Assembly (NCBI GenBank): GCA_947311845.1
Contig: CAMZMU010000027.1
Location: 74,284,860 to 74,348,859, forward strand
Direction: 5' to 3'
From: Poa pratensis
Lineage: Eukaryota > Streptophyta > Magnoliopsida > Poales > Poaceae
DNA: 64,000 nt
The notes beneath the pieces were generated by a model that worked only from the letters and a program-made list of their open reading frames with translations, was not told where the DNA came from and searched no databases. Positions 35,082-47,177 of the stretch are shown here, one piece after another. The position numbers and the translations under genes were made by a program. The stretch's first letter is position 1; each line of letters begins with the position of its first letter.

Positions 35082-35273
35082 ATGGGGAGAATGCTAGAAT
35101 TGCACAAGAAAGTGCAACCCAAGATGGATTTGGGAGTCCTTATAAAAAATTTCTACTATGATTTATTTTCTCTTTATCAAAATGCTCTAGATATTATGGT
35201 AGGGGAAACTTTCTCTGAATATGATGCGTCAAAAGCTTATAAAATTTTGAATGGATTATCAATTTTCCCATGA
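35082..35273 (+). pseudogene. A2: gag remnant
   Basis: About 63 codons. WGRMLELHKK corresponds to the AWERMK block, and KNFYYDLFSLYQNALDIMVG to the end of the capsid domain of B-like gag. Upstream capsid is deleted; TGA follows and the protease starts in another frame at 35270. Confidence 0.55.
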
Positions 35274-35836
35274 TGGATGAAAGTGGGATGATCACTAAGC
35301 TAGAAAACATAGAGAAGACGCTTGATGAATTAACTTTGAGCCATAACCTTAAGGAACAGCCTCTAGTTGCATTAAAAAATGATTGGGAACCATTCATTGA
35401 GATAAGTATTGGTAGTGAGAAATTTCGTGCCTACTGCGATCTTGGTTCTACAATGTCCATTATGCCAAAAATGGTTTATGATTTACTAAATTATGATAAT
35501 ATGGTTAATTACCGTGTTTTTCATTTTCATGCTGATGGGACAATCGCAAAAAGTATAGGGATTATTAATGATGTTAAGATTACTATTCAGAATATGACTG
35601 TCCCTGTGAATTTTATGATTCTTGCAAAATCTCCTAATAATATTGTCCTTGGAAGGTCCTTTTTAAAAAGCAATGGAGGATTTATTAATGCAAAGTATGG
35701 GTTTATAAAATTCAATACTCCTATTAATCGAAGGTTCTTTTCCCAATTAAGAAGGATGATCACACTGAAAGCTTGGAAGATTTCAATGTCTTTGGTGATA
35801 CTTGATACATGCTTTGTGCCTAGCTTAAAGACATAA
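35270..35836 (+). CDS. A2: aspartic protease region
   Basis: 188 codons. After a coiled-coil-like N-terminus comes NDWEPFIEISIGSEKFRAY, then the active site CDLGSTMSIMPKM at about residues 56-68, and the late block NIVLGRSFLKSNGGFINA. The second half diverges from X3 and C more than they do from each other. No polymerase follows. Open through its length, but with no intact gag upstream it is unlikely to be used as such. Confidence 0.65.
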   Translation: MMDESGMITKLENIEKTLDELTLSHNLKEQPLVALKNDWEPFIEISIGSEKFRAYCDLGSTMSIMPKMVYDLLNYDNMVNYRVFHFHADGTIAKSIGIINDVKITIQNMTVPVNFMILAKSPNNIVLGRSFLKSNGGFINAKYGFIKFNTPINRRFFSQLRRMITLKAWKISMSLVILDTCFVPSLKT

Positions 35837-38368
35837 AAGAAAAGCGCTTATGGGAGGCAACCCATTATTTTTATTTCTGCAATTTTTCTTTTATTGAGTC
35901 AAGGAGGATGTTTACTTCTGTAGCAACTCATTTGTGTCATTACTTTTTTACATTGTTGTGCCAAGAGTAGTCTCTAATGATAAGATGATGCTAAATTTTG
36001 ATTGCTGCGCAGGAACAGATTTCTGCTGTTCACCGTATTAATTCTCTACAATCACCAGAATGCGAATTAAATCTGAACTTTTTGTGCGTAATCCTTATAT
36101 ATGTATGCATCTTTTGTTAGTTCAAAGTTTTTGGATCTGAGCATCGTAAGTGTCGCGAAAAAATTCGTCTTTGCGGACTGTTCTGTTTTAGACAGATTAT
36201 GTCTTCTATTTTGCATTCTCTCTTTTACTAGTGTTGAGTGGAATTCTTTTTTCGGTGGAAGAGCTTCACATAACATCAGTGGCAGTAGCTAATGTTTAAA
36301 GTAACGTTCATATTGCGTCCTTACAGAACATGTGAGTTTTTGATTGTGCACTAACCCTCTAGTGCGATTTACTTTGAGTTTGGTGTGACGGAAGTTTTCA
36401 AGGGTCAATAGGGAAGAGTGATATAATAGGATGGAAAAGAGTGAAGAGCTCAAGCTTGGGGAGGCTCCCATGGATCTCCCCAGCATATTTCAAGAAGACT
36501 CAAGCATCTAAGTTTGGGGATGCCCAAGGCATCCCCTTCTTCATCGGCAAAATTATCAGGTCATCTCTAGTAAAACTATATTTTTATTCTTTCACATCAT
36601 ATGTGCTGTTCTTGGAGCGTCTGTGTGATTTTATTTTCAGTATGTTATTTTTATTTCGTGATTAACTTGATTGGATCCTAGCATTCTTGATTGGGAGAGA
36701 GACACGCTCCGCTTTTCATGAGAATACTCCTATTCTTCACTTATATTTGTTGAATATTCATATCTAGCGCTGTTCAGCTTTTAGCTCTTGTTTTCATGTA
36801 TCTCTTGTCAGAGCTATTAATTCTTTTAAAGAAAGTACTCTCTTACTTCACTTATACTTGATTGGAGAGTTATTGAAATAAATTGATTGGTGTTTGGTTG
36901 GAACAGAAAATGTTGCATGTGATAAATGGTATAATGGAAAAGACTTGCATACTCTTGTAGATCACTAATTTGGATAATTTGATACTTGTCAATTGTTTTG
37001 AGTTAACAAGTAAATCATGATTAAACTTTTCCATCATGTAAGTTAAGCCCATTAGTGAAGAACTATCATAAAGCTTGTCGAAATTTGGTTTGCATGAGTG
37101 GTATTTCTAAGGTCTAGATATTTTCTAATAAAAGGGTTTGGTTACCAAGGAAGACGGTGTGAAGTCTTATAATGTTTGCGATATGTTGGTCATATAAAAC
37201 TTGGTGTACCGGTTGATATTCTTGTTTGCTTACATAACCTTGCTAGCCTAAACTTTGTACTGAGAGGGAATGCTTCTCGTGCATCCAAATACTTGAGCCA
37301 AAATCCATGCCATTTGTGTCCACCATAACTACCTATATGTGGTATTTCCTTGCCACTCCAAGTAATTTTTTCATGTGCTACCTTTAAACTATTCAAAATT
37401 GTTACTACTCCTTTTGTGTCAATGTTTACCAAGCTCATGAGGACGGGTTGGATGTCTTTATGTCAACTGTCAAACAGACTTTACCACCAGACTAGCGGCA
37501 TATACATCCGCTTATCTATTAATTTTGCAAAAAAGCTGGCAACGGGGTGCCCAGTCCCAATTAATTACAACTTTAACTGCTTAATTCTCTTCACATTTTT
37601 GCCCTGATTTATCAGACAAGCAATGATACCAGTGAAATATCTGCATGTGTAAACAAAAGAGAAAGAGGGATGATCTACCTTGCTGGTAGAAATAACGTCC
37701 TTCATGGGAGCCGCTCTTAAAAGTCTGGTTGGCAGGGGTCATATTGTACTTTCATTTTCTGATTCGTTGACAATTAACAAACACCTCCCACAACTTAATT
37801 TTTACTCTCTATATGATTTCAACAACTAAAAAGCTCTAGCATATGATTTAATCCCTGATTCCCTCTGCGAAGGGCCTTTCTTTTATTTTTATGTTGAGTC
37901 AGTTTTCCTACTTCTTTTTAGCTTCCACAAGCAAACACTAGTGTCAACTTTGGTACAACATTTGTTATATGCTACATATTGGACTTATTATATTGATTTG
38001 TGTTGACAGTATCCATGAGATAAATATGTTGAAAGTTGAAGCAAATGCTGAAACTTAAATCTTCCTTTGTGTTGGTTAAATACCTTTTGTTATAATTTAT
38101 TGCTTTATGAGTTAACACTTATGTGAACATGTGGATGCATTGTCTCCAAAGTACTATTCATGAAAAGTTTAGCTTGTGTGATTCAGTTGTTTACATATTA
38201 TCTATTTGGTAGCAAACTATAGACCATTGACTTGGATCACTTCATTCATTTACATGTGCCTTACAATACTATTTGATCAAGATTATGATGGTAGCATGTC
38301 ACTTCAAAAATTATATTGTTTTATCGTTTACCTACTTGAGAACGAGTAGGAACTAAGCTTGGGGATGC
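35837..38368 (+). mobile_element. A2: 3' non-coding region with hairpins and polypurine tract
   Basis: Aligns with 23388-25853 of X3 and, from about 36990, with 1-1358. It contains hairpins at 36457-36482 (TGGGGAG/CTCCCCA) and 36516-36536 (GGGGATGCC/GGCATCCCC), the pre-tract hairpin at 38331-38350 (CCTACTTG/CGAGTAGG), and the polypurine tract AAGCTTGGGGATGC ending at 38368. Short open frames here have no family support. Confidence 0.78.
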
Positions 38369-39648
38369 TGATACGTCTCAAACGTATCTATAATTTTTGT
38401 TGTTCCATGTTGATATTATACCAATTGTTACATGTTTTGCATCCACTTCATACCACTTTTATACATTTTTTGGGACTAACGTATTAACAAGATGCCACAG
38501 TTCCAGTTCCTGTTTTCTGCATTTTTGTATTCCAGAAAAGCTATTCCGGAAATATTCTCGGAATTGGACGAAAATCAACGGAGGTCCCTATTTCACCGAC
38601 ACACACACGGAGTCGAAAGGAGAGACGTAGCCGAGCCACCAGGTGGCCACATGCACCCTGGGTGTGGGCCCCCTGTCTGCCGCGCCCTAGGGTGGTGTGG
38701 GCCCCTCGGGTGCGCTCAGTCGCCGCCCTTTCGCCTACTTATTCCCCCCGACGCAAAAACCCTAAAGACCCGAGTCATATTCCACGAAAACTTCCAGAGG
38801 CGCCGCCGCCATCAACCCTAGCTCGGGAGGGTCGAGAACCTCTTCCCGTACACTGCCGGAGAGGGGAATCATCACCGGCGGGCTCTACATCACCATGCCT
38901 GTATCCGGAGTCATGCGTGAGTAGTTTATCCTTGGACTACGGGTCTATAGTAGTAGCTAGATGGTTGTCTCTCCACTTTATGCCATCATGTTTAGATCTT
39001 GTGAGCTACCTAACATGATCAAGATCATCTTATTGTAATGCTACATGTTGTGTTTGCTGGGATCCGATGAATATTGAATACTATGATCAAGTTGATTATT
39101 AATCTATGATACATGTTATTTATGATCTTGCATGCTTTTCGTTACTAGTAGATGCTTGTAACTCCAAGAGGAAGTATTTATGCTAGATAGTGGGTTCAGT
39201 CTCCAATAATCTGGGCGAGTGACAACAACGCCTAAGGTTGTGGATGTGTTGTTACCACTAGGGGTAACATAACAATGCTATGTCCACGGTCATATGTACT
39301 TGTTTACTTTACGCACATTGCTTAATGCGATTATCCGTTGCTTGCAACTTAATACCAATGGGGAACACGGAAGTCAACCTGAAGGTGGATTATTAGTCAT
39401 AGATGTGGTTGGATAACGGTCTATGTATTTGTCTTAATGCCCAATTAAATATCATGGTAGCCATCTTGTCATATATATGCATTGTCATGCGCTCACTATT
39501 TTATCAATTGCCCAGCTGTAATTTGTTCATTCTTTTACACTGATAAAACCACCAACTGCAATCATTGTTCTCTTTACTTTCTGCAATTAAACACTGTTTT
39601 CCACACCATACGTTTAACCCTTTGTTTTCAGCAAGCCGAGGAGATTGA
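38369..39648 (+). repeat. A2 3' LTR, left part
   Basis: TGATACGTCTC after the polypurine tract, collinear with 33626-34964. Interrupted after ATTGA (39644-39648) by solo LTR D; continues at 42563. Confidence 0.85.
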
Positions 39649-42562
39649 TGAAAGGACATGCGTCTCCTAATCTAGTTTTGTGTGTTTGTTAACAACATAA
39701 GTGATGGTCTTACCGTGTGCTAAAGTACTGCAGGTACAATTGACGAAAAGCACATGGCCTTGGTTGACCCCTCAAGAAGGTGAAAAAGGTCGAAGTCGGT
39801 GGCCCGAAGATTTAACTTATTGAGTCGTAGGGTAGCCGTACTATCAAGAGGGTTACTCTTTGGAAAGCTTGGGGAAATCGTTAATCATGCTCACAAACCA
39901 TATTTGCACCCCACATCCTTCCTACAACCTTGGTGCAATTTTTTGGAAATAGATTTGCTGAAAAACAAGCCAAACTGGACGAAATCTGGATGGTCGGGAT
40001 TTGGTCCGGAATTCCGACCCGCTCGGAAAATTCCGGATGGATTCCGAACATATACGAGCTAAGTTTTCGGTACTGCACTCAGTCCGGATTTGAGTTGGTT
40101 TTCATCCGGAATATTCCGAATCAACCGGAATTCTGGATTGCACGAATCTGTGCAATAAACGCCTAGTTTTTCGGTGGACCTATTGATACGTCTCAAACGT
40201 ATCTATAATTTCTGATGTTCCATGTTGATATTATACCAATTGTTACATGTTTTATATACACTTCATAGCATTTTTATACATTTTCTGGGACTAACCTATT
40301 AACAAGATGCCACAGTGCCAGTTCCTATTTTCTGCTGTTTTTGTATTCCAGAAAAGCTAGTCTGGAAATATTCTCGGAATTGGACGAAACTTGGACAGAA
40401 CCTCATATTTTTCCAACACGAAGACAGAGTCCAGAGGAGAGACGGAGGAGGGCCACATGGCACCCACACCATGGGGCCGCGCGGGCCACCCACTGCCGCG
40501 CCGTGGGGTGGTGTGGGGCCCTTGTGGCTCCGCAGCCGCCGCCCTTTCGCCTATTTATTCTTCCCGACGCAAAAACCCTAAATACCCGAGCCATTATCCA
40601 CGAAAAGTTCCAGAGACGCCGCCGCCATCAACCCTAGCTCGGGAGGGTTCAGAAGCTCTTCCCGGCACCCTGCCGGAGAGGGAATCATCACCGAAGGGCT
40701 CTACATCACCATGCCTGCCTCCGGAGTGATGCGTGAGTAGTTCATCCTTGGACTACGGGTCCATGGCAGTAGCTAGATCGTTGTCTCTCCACTTTATGCT
40801 ATCATGTTTAGATCTTGTGAGCTGCCTATCATGATCAAGATCATCTTATTGTAATGATACATGTTGTGTTTGCTGGGATCTGATGAATATTGAATACTAT
40901 GTCAAGTTGATTATCAATCTATCTTATATGTTATTTATGATCTTGCATGCTTTCCGTTACTAGTAGATGCTTTGGCCAAGTAGATGCTTGTAACTCCAAG
41001 AGTGAGTATTTATGCTAGATAGTGGGTTCATGCCTCCGGTAATCTAGGAGAGTGACAATAACCTCTAAGATTGTGGATGTGCTGTTGCCACTAGGGATAA
41101 AATAACCGATGCTTAGCTTAAGGGTACGCCGTTAGGTCTAATGCATTTTATTACTTTACGCACATTACTTAATGCAATTATCCATTGCTTGCAACTTAAT
41201 ACCAACGGGGAACTCGGTATGACAACCTGGCGGTGGATTATTAGTCATAGACGCTGTTGGAATAACGGTCTATGTATTTTGTCGTAATGCCCACATGAAT
41301 ATCATAGTAATTATCATGTCATATATATGCATTGTTATGCGCTCAATATTTTGTCAATTGCCCAGCTGTAATTTGTTCACCCAACATGTTAGTTATCTTT
41401 TATGGAGAGACACCACTAGTGAACTGTGGACCCCGGTCCATTCTTTTACACTGATAATACAACCAACTGCAAACACTGTTCCTTTACATTCTCTGCAATT
41501 TACTACTGTTTTCCACACCATATGTTTAATACTTTGTTTTCAGCAAGCCGGTGAGATTGACAACCTCACTGTTTCGTTGGGGCAAAGTAGTTTGATTGTG
41601 TTGTGTGTGGATTCCACGTCAGCGCGCCACTGACAACCTTCCGAAGTGATTTCTTGCTCCTACTGGTTCGATTAGACCTTGGTTTCATACTGAGGGAAAA
41701 CTGCTTCTATACTGCATAATACCTTCCTCTTGGGGTCTCCCAGCGAACGTGTGATCTACGCAATCACCTATTTAAGTCACCCCTTCTTCTCCAAGAGAGG
41801 TACCACGACCAAAAATATCTTGCCCACCATTGTTGAAAGCTTGAAACTCGTAGATCTCTCTCCCTACCCACTCAAACACCTTGTCCTTCTAGGACTTGGG
41901 AGAGTTGACCTAGATCTACATTTCCACCAAAGAGATTTGATTTCCCCATCCATTCCTTTGAGGAACTTGTTACTCTTAGGTTCTTTGGAACCCTAGACGG
42001 TCGTTGGTCGTTCTTGTGGCTTTGGGAGCCACAGGGACTAGCCGGGAGCCTCCAATTGAGTTGTGGAGTCGTGCCCCGGCCTTGTGATTCTTGTGGCTTG
42101 GGGAGTCATGGGAATTTGGTGAGAGCCTCCAATTCGGTTGTGGAGTGTGCCTCATCCTTGTAAAGGTTTGTTGCCGACCTCGAGGGCATCATATAGTGAC
42201 TCGTGGAACTCCTCATTGGAGGATAACACGAGGGAGATACGGTGTGCCATATCAAGGCTATTCGGGGCTCACTTGTGACCCCGCACCGCTCCAACGAAGA
42301 CATAGCTTCCATTGGGAAGTGAACTTTGGGAATCATCTCCGCGTCACCGTGTGGTTATCTCTTAACCTTCCTTTACTTGTATTGCTAGCTTATCATGTTT
42401 AAGATATCTTGCTAGTTGGTTTATTGCTCATCATATAGGATTGTTCACCTAGTTGCATATCTAGAGAACTTATATTTGAGCAATCCCTCAATTTGATTAA
42501 AAGAAAAAGAAAATTTGTAGTTGCCTATTCACCCCCCTCTATCAACCTACTCGATCCTTTCA
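39649..42562 (+). mobile_element. D: solo LTR (TGAAAGGA...TCCTTTCA), itself carrying an X-family solo LTR
   Basis: D starts TGAAAGGACATG and ends CTCGATCCTTTCA, giving an inverted TGAAAGGA/TCCTTTCA pair. It is flanked by a perfect TSD ATTGA (39644-39648, 42563-42567). Excluding the insertion it is about 1.33 kb, has no coding region and carries a TATA-like CTATTTAAG where the X solo LTR sits. The left half holds a cluster of CCGGAA/TTCCGG motifs. The matching internal region is absent, so it is a recombination remnant. Confidence 0.8.
40184..41766 (+). repeat. Solo X-family LTR in D
   Basis: 1583 bp, TGATACGTCTC to CTACGCAATCA, with a perfect TSD CCTAT (40179-40183, 41767-41771). D resumes as TTAAGTCACC, so the target was CCTAT/TTAAG. 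This LTR gives the reference ends for the X family. No internal region remains, as expected after LTR-LTR recombination. Confidence 0.9.
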
Positions 42563-42804
42563 ATTGACAACCTTCCTGTTTCGTTGGGGGCAAAGTAGTT
42601 TGATTGTGTTCTGTGCAGTTTCCACGTCAACAGTCCAGACTGCCCTTCAAGCAAATTTTCTGGCGCCGTTGACAACCTTTCTAAAGTGCTACTACTCCTC
42701 CTGGATTCGATAACCTTGGTTTCATACTGAGGGAAAACTTGCTGCTGCACTGCTTCATACCTTCCTCTTGGGGTCTCCCAATGAACGTGTGTTTCACGTC
42801 ATCA
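42563..42804 (+). repeat. A2 3' LTR, right part
   Basis: ATTGACAACCTTCCTGTTTCG onward matches LTR ends such as 41560-41766, ending CACGTCATCA. Contains an extra TTTTCTGGCGCCGTTGACAACC block (42657-42678) that resembles a primer-site start inside the LTR. Confidence 0.78.
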
Positions 42805-43686
42805 ATGGGCACAGAGTATCTCCAGAGGTTCATGCTGACCAACAAGAGGAAGAACAGCCTTCTTCTATCTTTCTTTCCCGAGTAAGTACACATCCGCTCG
42901 CCGCCGTCGTATCTTATGCTTTCTTATAGATTTCTTCCATTGCTGATCCTTTCCAACATTCCGTTTCAATTGTGTTGAATAGGGACAAGTACTGCATACT
43001 CATTGTCCTAAGCCCGAGGTGGTCCATTGCCACTTATTTCGACTCGGGAGTTTGGATAGGAAGAAAGACTATACCAGAATAAAGGGTGTTCTCGATGAGG
43101 CTCTCGAGTGCTATGCCCAAAAGGGAGGCCCCTTCGAAAAAGACAAGAAGGGGGAATGCCTCACGAATGACAACAAACACCGGTTCGGGCATGGGACCGA
43201 GTTCCATTGCATCAAGCAATAGCCTGACAGTGTGAAGGAGGCCTTCTATGTCCTCCATCACATTAAAGGGTTTGTCCAGGATGCAGAGAAAACGAGGATG
43301 CCATCTAGTCTCTCAGAATGGACCAAATGTGCGGGGGAAATCACTGATTCTGAGCTTCGAGAAGACTTCCATCGCATCCAGATGCAGTTATCGCAAATCA
43401 TCGTTGAAGATGTCAACACAAAAGGGAGGTAGGATGTATTATAAAAGAAAGCCTTGCCTCACTCGCAAGAAGTGCTTCTTTATTTTCTTTATTATAGACT
43501 TATCCACTTAGATGAATAAATCATACTCTATTTATATTATTAACCAATATATATCCCAATCCATCTCCAGGGTTGTGCCAGAGGGACATCAAAGAACGCC
43601 TAGCTATGCAGAATGACACCAGGACGTGGACGACGAAAGACTGCTATAAACCGTTCCCGGCGTCGATGAAGAAGAAGGCTCCATGA

Positions 43687-44009
43687 TCGTGCTCCCGCTC
43701 TTGCTCACCATCATCGCCGCTATGTACTCTATTTGATCCTAGTTTAGGCGGTGACCACTTTATTTGTAATGTGTGAAATGATGAACTTTTATATCATGAC
43801 TTGTGTAAAAATTCGTCACTTGTCACTATATGTATGTATCTCGGGCTCTAAGTAATGTGATGACATAGTAATGTTTCTGTTTTCATATACCATGTCAACT
43901 ATATTATTATTTCTATTATATCTATATAAATCCTGTATATGTATAAATCTTGTATATATATCTGTATTTGTACAACGGGCAGCAGCAAATTGCGAATACC
44001 TGTAGAAGT
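43687..44009 (+). other. CACTA 3' untranslated and flanking sequence
   Basis: AT-rich sequence after the accessory gene stop, with TATATA-rich stretches at 43910-43970. No gene or recognised motif seen until the subterminal repeats. Confidence 0.5.
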
Positions 44010-44267
44010 ATTCTGTGGTGCATGATTTATTTTGTGGCGCACATATTTCTGTGGCGCACCCCTGGTGGATGCGCCACTGATATAATTCTGTGACGCAGTG
44101 GTGCGGGTGCGCCACATAAACTTGGTCTTTCTGTGGCGCACCACCAGATGCGCCCCCCCAAATGCGCCACAGAAATATAATTTAGTGGCGAGACATCTGT
44201 GACGCACCCACTATGCGCCACAGAAAAGCAAAATGGGTGCGCCACAGATGGCCTGTTTCCTAGTAGT
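44010..44267 (+). repeat. CACTA 3' subterminal repeats and terminal inverted-repeat end
   Basis: At least eight copies, in both orientations, of TTCTGTGGCGCAC / GTGCGCCACAGAA with variants, ending in GGCCTGTTTCCTAGTAGTG. These are the expected binding sites for the element's DNA-binding protein. The TSD partner cannot be checked because the left end is not present. Confidence 0.85.
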
Positions 44268-44600
44268 GCTTGGTTTGGGAGCTTGGTGTCGTCTCGAGCA
44301 TCAACATGTAAAATCTTACATCGACCAGTCCTCTTGGCCAGCTTATAAAGACGATGAGCTACCATATTTCACCCATGTTTCATTGTGTCACTTGCGCATT
44401 ATGTAACTGGCCAAGCGTCGATTTGATTTCCCTGAGGATCGTCTGCCACCTAGACTGGCATGTTTTTGTTGTTGTCATTACTTCGATGATGATGGGTCCA
44501 CTCAGAAACAAGCCTCAGATTGCAGGAAAGCAAGAGGCTCGATATAGGTCACATCTTGGCAGTACAAGAATTATCGACGAGACGAGAGAATGACCAAATC
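44268..44600 (-). pseudogene. Fragment of an RNase H-like (RVT_3) protein next to the CACTA end
   Basis: On the minus strand, pieces of frame recall the plant RNase H-like domain C-terminal half: an IIIE block near 44490, ILREIKSTLGQL near 44430, and MVAHRLYKLAKRTG near 44345, in the order and spacing of that family. Stops and frame changes separate them. The CACTA element ends within or just beyond this fragment, so it may have landed in a former gene or in a retroelement-derived copy. Similarity judged by eye. Confidence 0.35.
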
Positions 44601-44940
44601 CAATAGCCCCTAAGTTTATTTTTATTTTATTTTGGAAAGAATTGTAATATATCATTAAGCTTTTATTTTACCTATCATCAATGTCATAATTTTTAATAAA
44701 CTTCTTTTGTGCCTAAATGTCTTGATTTGGAGAACAAAATATGCAATATTGGTGAGAAACAATTGACCAAAAAATTGAAGGCAATGAAGACGTCTCCAGG
44801 GTATACCAATTTAATCTTCTACTAAATTTTTTTTTTTTGAAATACTCAGAGCAAATAGCTACCGTTGTTTTGGAGAACTCAGAATATTGTTCTCGTTGGT
44901 TGAATGCGCACATGCGTATGCTTGTACAATTTTGTCAAAA

Positions 44941-46887
44941 AATAAAGTAAGATGAGAATCAACAGTGTTAGGCCAACAAAAGTGGGCCCTACGTAAAGTA
45001 AACAATGACAGTGGCTACAAGTTGGTACGACGTCCACCGACGGATGACTGGGCCGCATGTATTGTTGGGCGACAGGCTGCTGCTTAACGAAGCAGCTCAC
45101 AGGTCACAGCCCACATGCGATCCTGTACTCTTGTACTATCGTATCTTATCAGATCTTCTCCTTACCTGCCCTCCCTTGCCTCTTGTCATTTCAAAAATTT
45201 ACTTTCCAGTTTCACTTTTGACGGCTTTGGCAGATTTGAATCTTTTTTACGTTTGCAAAACTCACACGATTTTATTGATGGTAAGAGAGTGACAAAAGTT
45301 TTAAAATATTGGAGTTATCATCATCATCTTGGTCATTGATTCTAAATTGGCGAGGGAAGGATTCCTTAATCTGACCCAGCAAATTACATTACTGTATGTT
45401 TTTTTCCTGCTAGAGAAATTCTATCAGATTCTAGTAATTTGTTTTGGAGTTCGGCTCAGAAGGTTTTGCTATCTATCCAAAGAACTTACAAGTATTTCTT
45501 TTCAAATGAGGTTGAGCTTCGATCTAAATTTCCCGTCAACTATTGTGAGTAGAATACACACCCCGTGTACAAACTACCAAGAATTTTGAATCACAAAAGA
45601 AGCCCATTTGGCCAACAATACCTTCCTAGGCCCTCAAATTTTGATCCAACCATCTCAATTCCTTTCCATTTCGTCCTCGATTTTTCTCCACTATCTATGG
45701 CGACGCTCCTAGTGTCATCTCAAGAGTCTCGACATCGCCGCTTGTATCACCTCATCCGCCCACCAACCCACCCATGATCCACCATTCTCTCCCGCTGCAA
45801 CCAACAATGTTGCCACGTCATATTGATGCCCTGACCTGCCCCAACACTGGAACCGGTTGGTCTTCTCTAGTTATGTGTCATCTGGTTAAGCTGGAAACAA
45901 ACGAGTTTCTTCTGTACTGTCTATGCCTCCCACCAACCCTAAACAACTAGCCCTACCACTTCCAACGAGGTACTATCCCTTGACTCAGACGCCCTCGCTG
46001 CTCCCAAGGTATAGATGGCTCTGCCTCACGACCCTAACCACTCCGGCACCGTCTCCTTTTCCGCCTCCATTGTCGTGGCTACTTAGCCTTCAACTGCACC
46101 TCATAGTGGGGTTGATAACGTTGTCTGAGATTTAAGAAAGTTCAAGGTGAGGATAGGGATGCAAGCTAGAATCCCACTTCTAGTTCATTTGAGGATCTTT
46201 AATTCAAATTTGAAATTTTGTACTAAAAATTGTCAAATAAAGTAGAAGCTAGATATACGCGGGATAAGAATCCCACTTAATTAACACCATAGGTGAGGGT
46301 GCGGTAGCATTTAAGCAGGCTGATAAAGTTACATACTTAGGGTCATTTATATCATATAACTAAGTTTTAGAACGGATCAAGCGAAAAACAATATGTAATC
46401 ACATGATAGCACACATTGCTTAATGTCCAAGTTAGGAGAGAAAAAAAGCTGAATTGGTATTAGCTAGCATCCATGGGAACGAGCACTTGGCTATTTCTTT
46501 GGTCGGTCCATAACTTAATACATGGCCACCACTTACGGCGTCCTTTTCATTTCTTGTGACGTCCGTCGACGCACTAACCTAACTCCAGCATCACTAATTG
46601 GTTGCAACGTCACGATACAAGTTAGGAATTTGTGTTTACATTAAGACAATATAATTTAGTTTACATCGATCATGGCTGACGGAAGCCGTCACCATGCTCG
46701 ATCAAGAGAGGAGCAAATGCACTTTGGTTAATTTGTCTTTGCTTTAGGGTCACACGGATGGCCATTAGGCTTGTTAATTGACCTCGTGTATGTACTTTTC
46801 TCAGGGTTGGCTCTTTGGAATACTGAAATGGCCATTAGCGGCCCCTTTGGTTGGCCTATCACTGTTGATTATCATCTTATTATTTGC
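44941..46887. mobile_element. Possible non-autonomous DNA element bounded by a diverged inverted repeat
   Basis: AGTAAGATGAGAATCAACAG and the following TTAGGCCAACAAAAGTGGGCC at 44946-44988 match the complement of 46840-46884 (GGCCCC, TTGGTTGGCC, CACTGTTGATTATCATC) with roughly one difference in six. Inner sequence has no coding signal. I could not find a clean TSD, so class and exact ends are unknown. Confidence 0.3.
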
Positions 46888-47177
46888 AAAAAAAAAGATT
46901 CTCATTTTTATTATTTTATTTTGTGTTTGTATTGTAAGTTTACCTGAACCTATTGGGGTGTGCTAATGTGAAGGTGACGGGGAAATTGTATGGTGACGCC
47001 TCATGGCTCATGCAGTCATGCCAAGGTGGCAAATTAAGCACCTGCGCATGATTGGGCCAGAGAGCCATGGGCCTTATTTGGGAGCGGAGATAGATCTATA
47101 ATGACGATGCCGGGCATATTTTGAAGAAGACCAGAGCTTGATCTTCTAGCGTCGACTCTTCTGTCTCATATATCAAG

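Larger units (their letters stand above)
33626..42804 (+). mobile_element. A2: Athila-type gypsy element nested in the CACTA gene
   Basis: Starts TGATACGTCTC after ATGGC (33621-33625) and ends CACGTCATCA before ATGGG (42805-42809), a 5-bp TSD with one mismatch. Removing the element and one TSD copy rejoins the CACTA exon in frame. Order: 5' LTR, fragment of D, gag remnant, protease, 3' non-coding region, polypurine tract, 3' LTR split by D. The end of the 5' LTR, the primer site and most of gag are deleted. Confidence 0.85.
30569..43686 (+). pseudogene. CACTA En/Spm accessory protein (Transposase_24-like plus C-terminal domain), broken by A2
   Basis: ATG 30569. Blocks in order: an acidic, low-complexity N-terminus; the Ptta/En/Spm Transposase_24 region (about 31020-31500, including IWDKEDAEVARLGKENPW in a shifted frame); an intron 31497-31603 (GTAAGG...CTGCAG); a coiled coil (31800-31960); an intron from about 32251 to 32339; a Lys/Arg-rich stretch at 33120-33200; and a C-terminal domain 33380-33625 continuing at 42805. 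Later exons follow an intron 42882-42982; the last small exon (about 43577-43686) ends with a stop. Breaks: frameshifts near 30640, 31300, 32120, 32560 and 43050, and stops at 31646, 33507 and 43220. The C-terminal part (IVLSPRWSIATYFDSG) resembles the Ulp1/C48-like fold of plant transposons but lacks the usual catalytic His before Trp. In related elements such proteins bind subterminal repeats. Confidence 0.72.
28078..44267 (+). mobile_element. CACTA (En/Spm) DNA transposon, left end missing, split by A2
   Basis: Evidence is the transposase C-terminal region (28078-29003), an En/Spm accessory gene (30569-43686), a cluster of subterminal repeats containing TGTGGCGCAC or its complement, and the terminal sequence CCTAGTAGTG at 44258-44267 (complement CACTACTAGG). 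The left terminus and most of the transposase gene are absent, cut where LTR E begins at 28077. They may lie left of the window if the whole Athila stack is nested inside. Element A2 occupies 33626-42804. Not mobile on its own as read. Confidence 0.85.

Noticed and set aside
45005..46135. Several 60-95 codon frames suggesting a host gene
   Set aside because: No domain, no splice pattern I trust, and low-complexity products; left as unassigned intergenic sequence.
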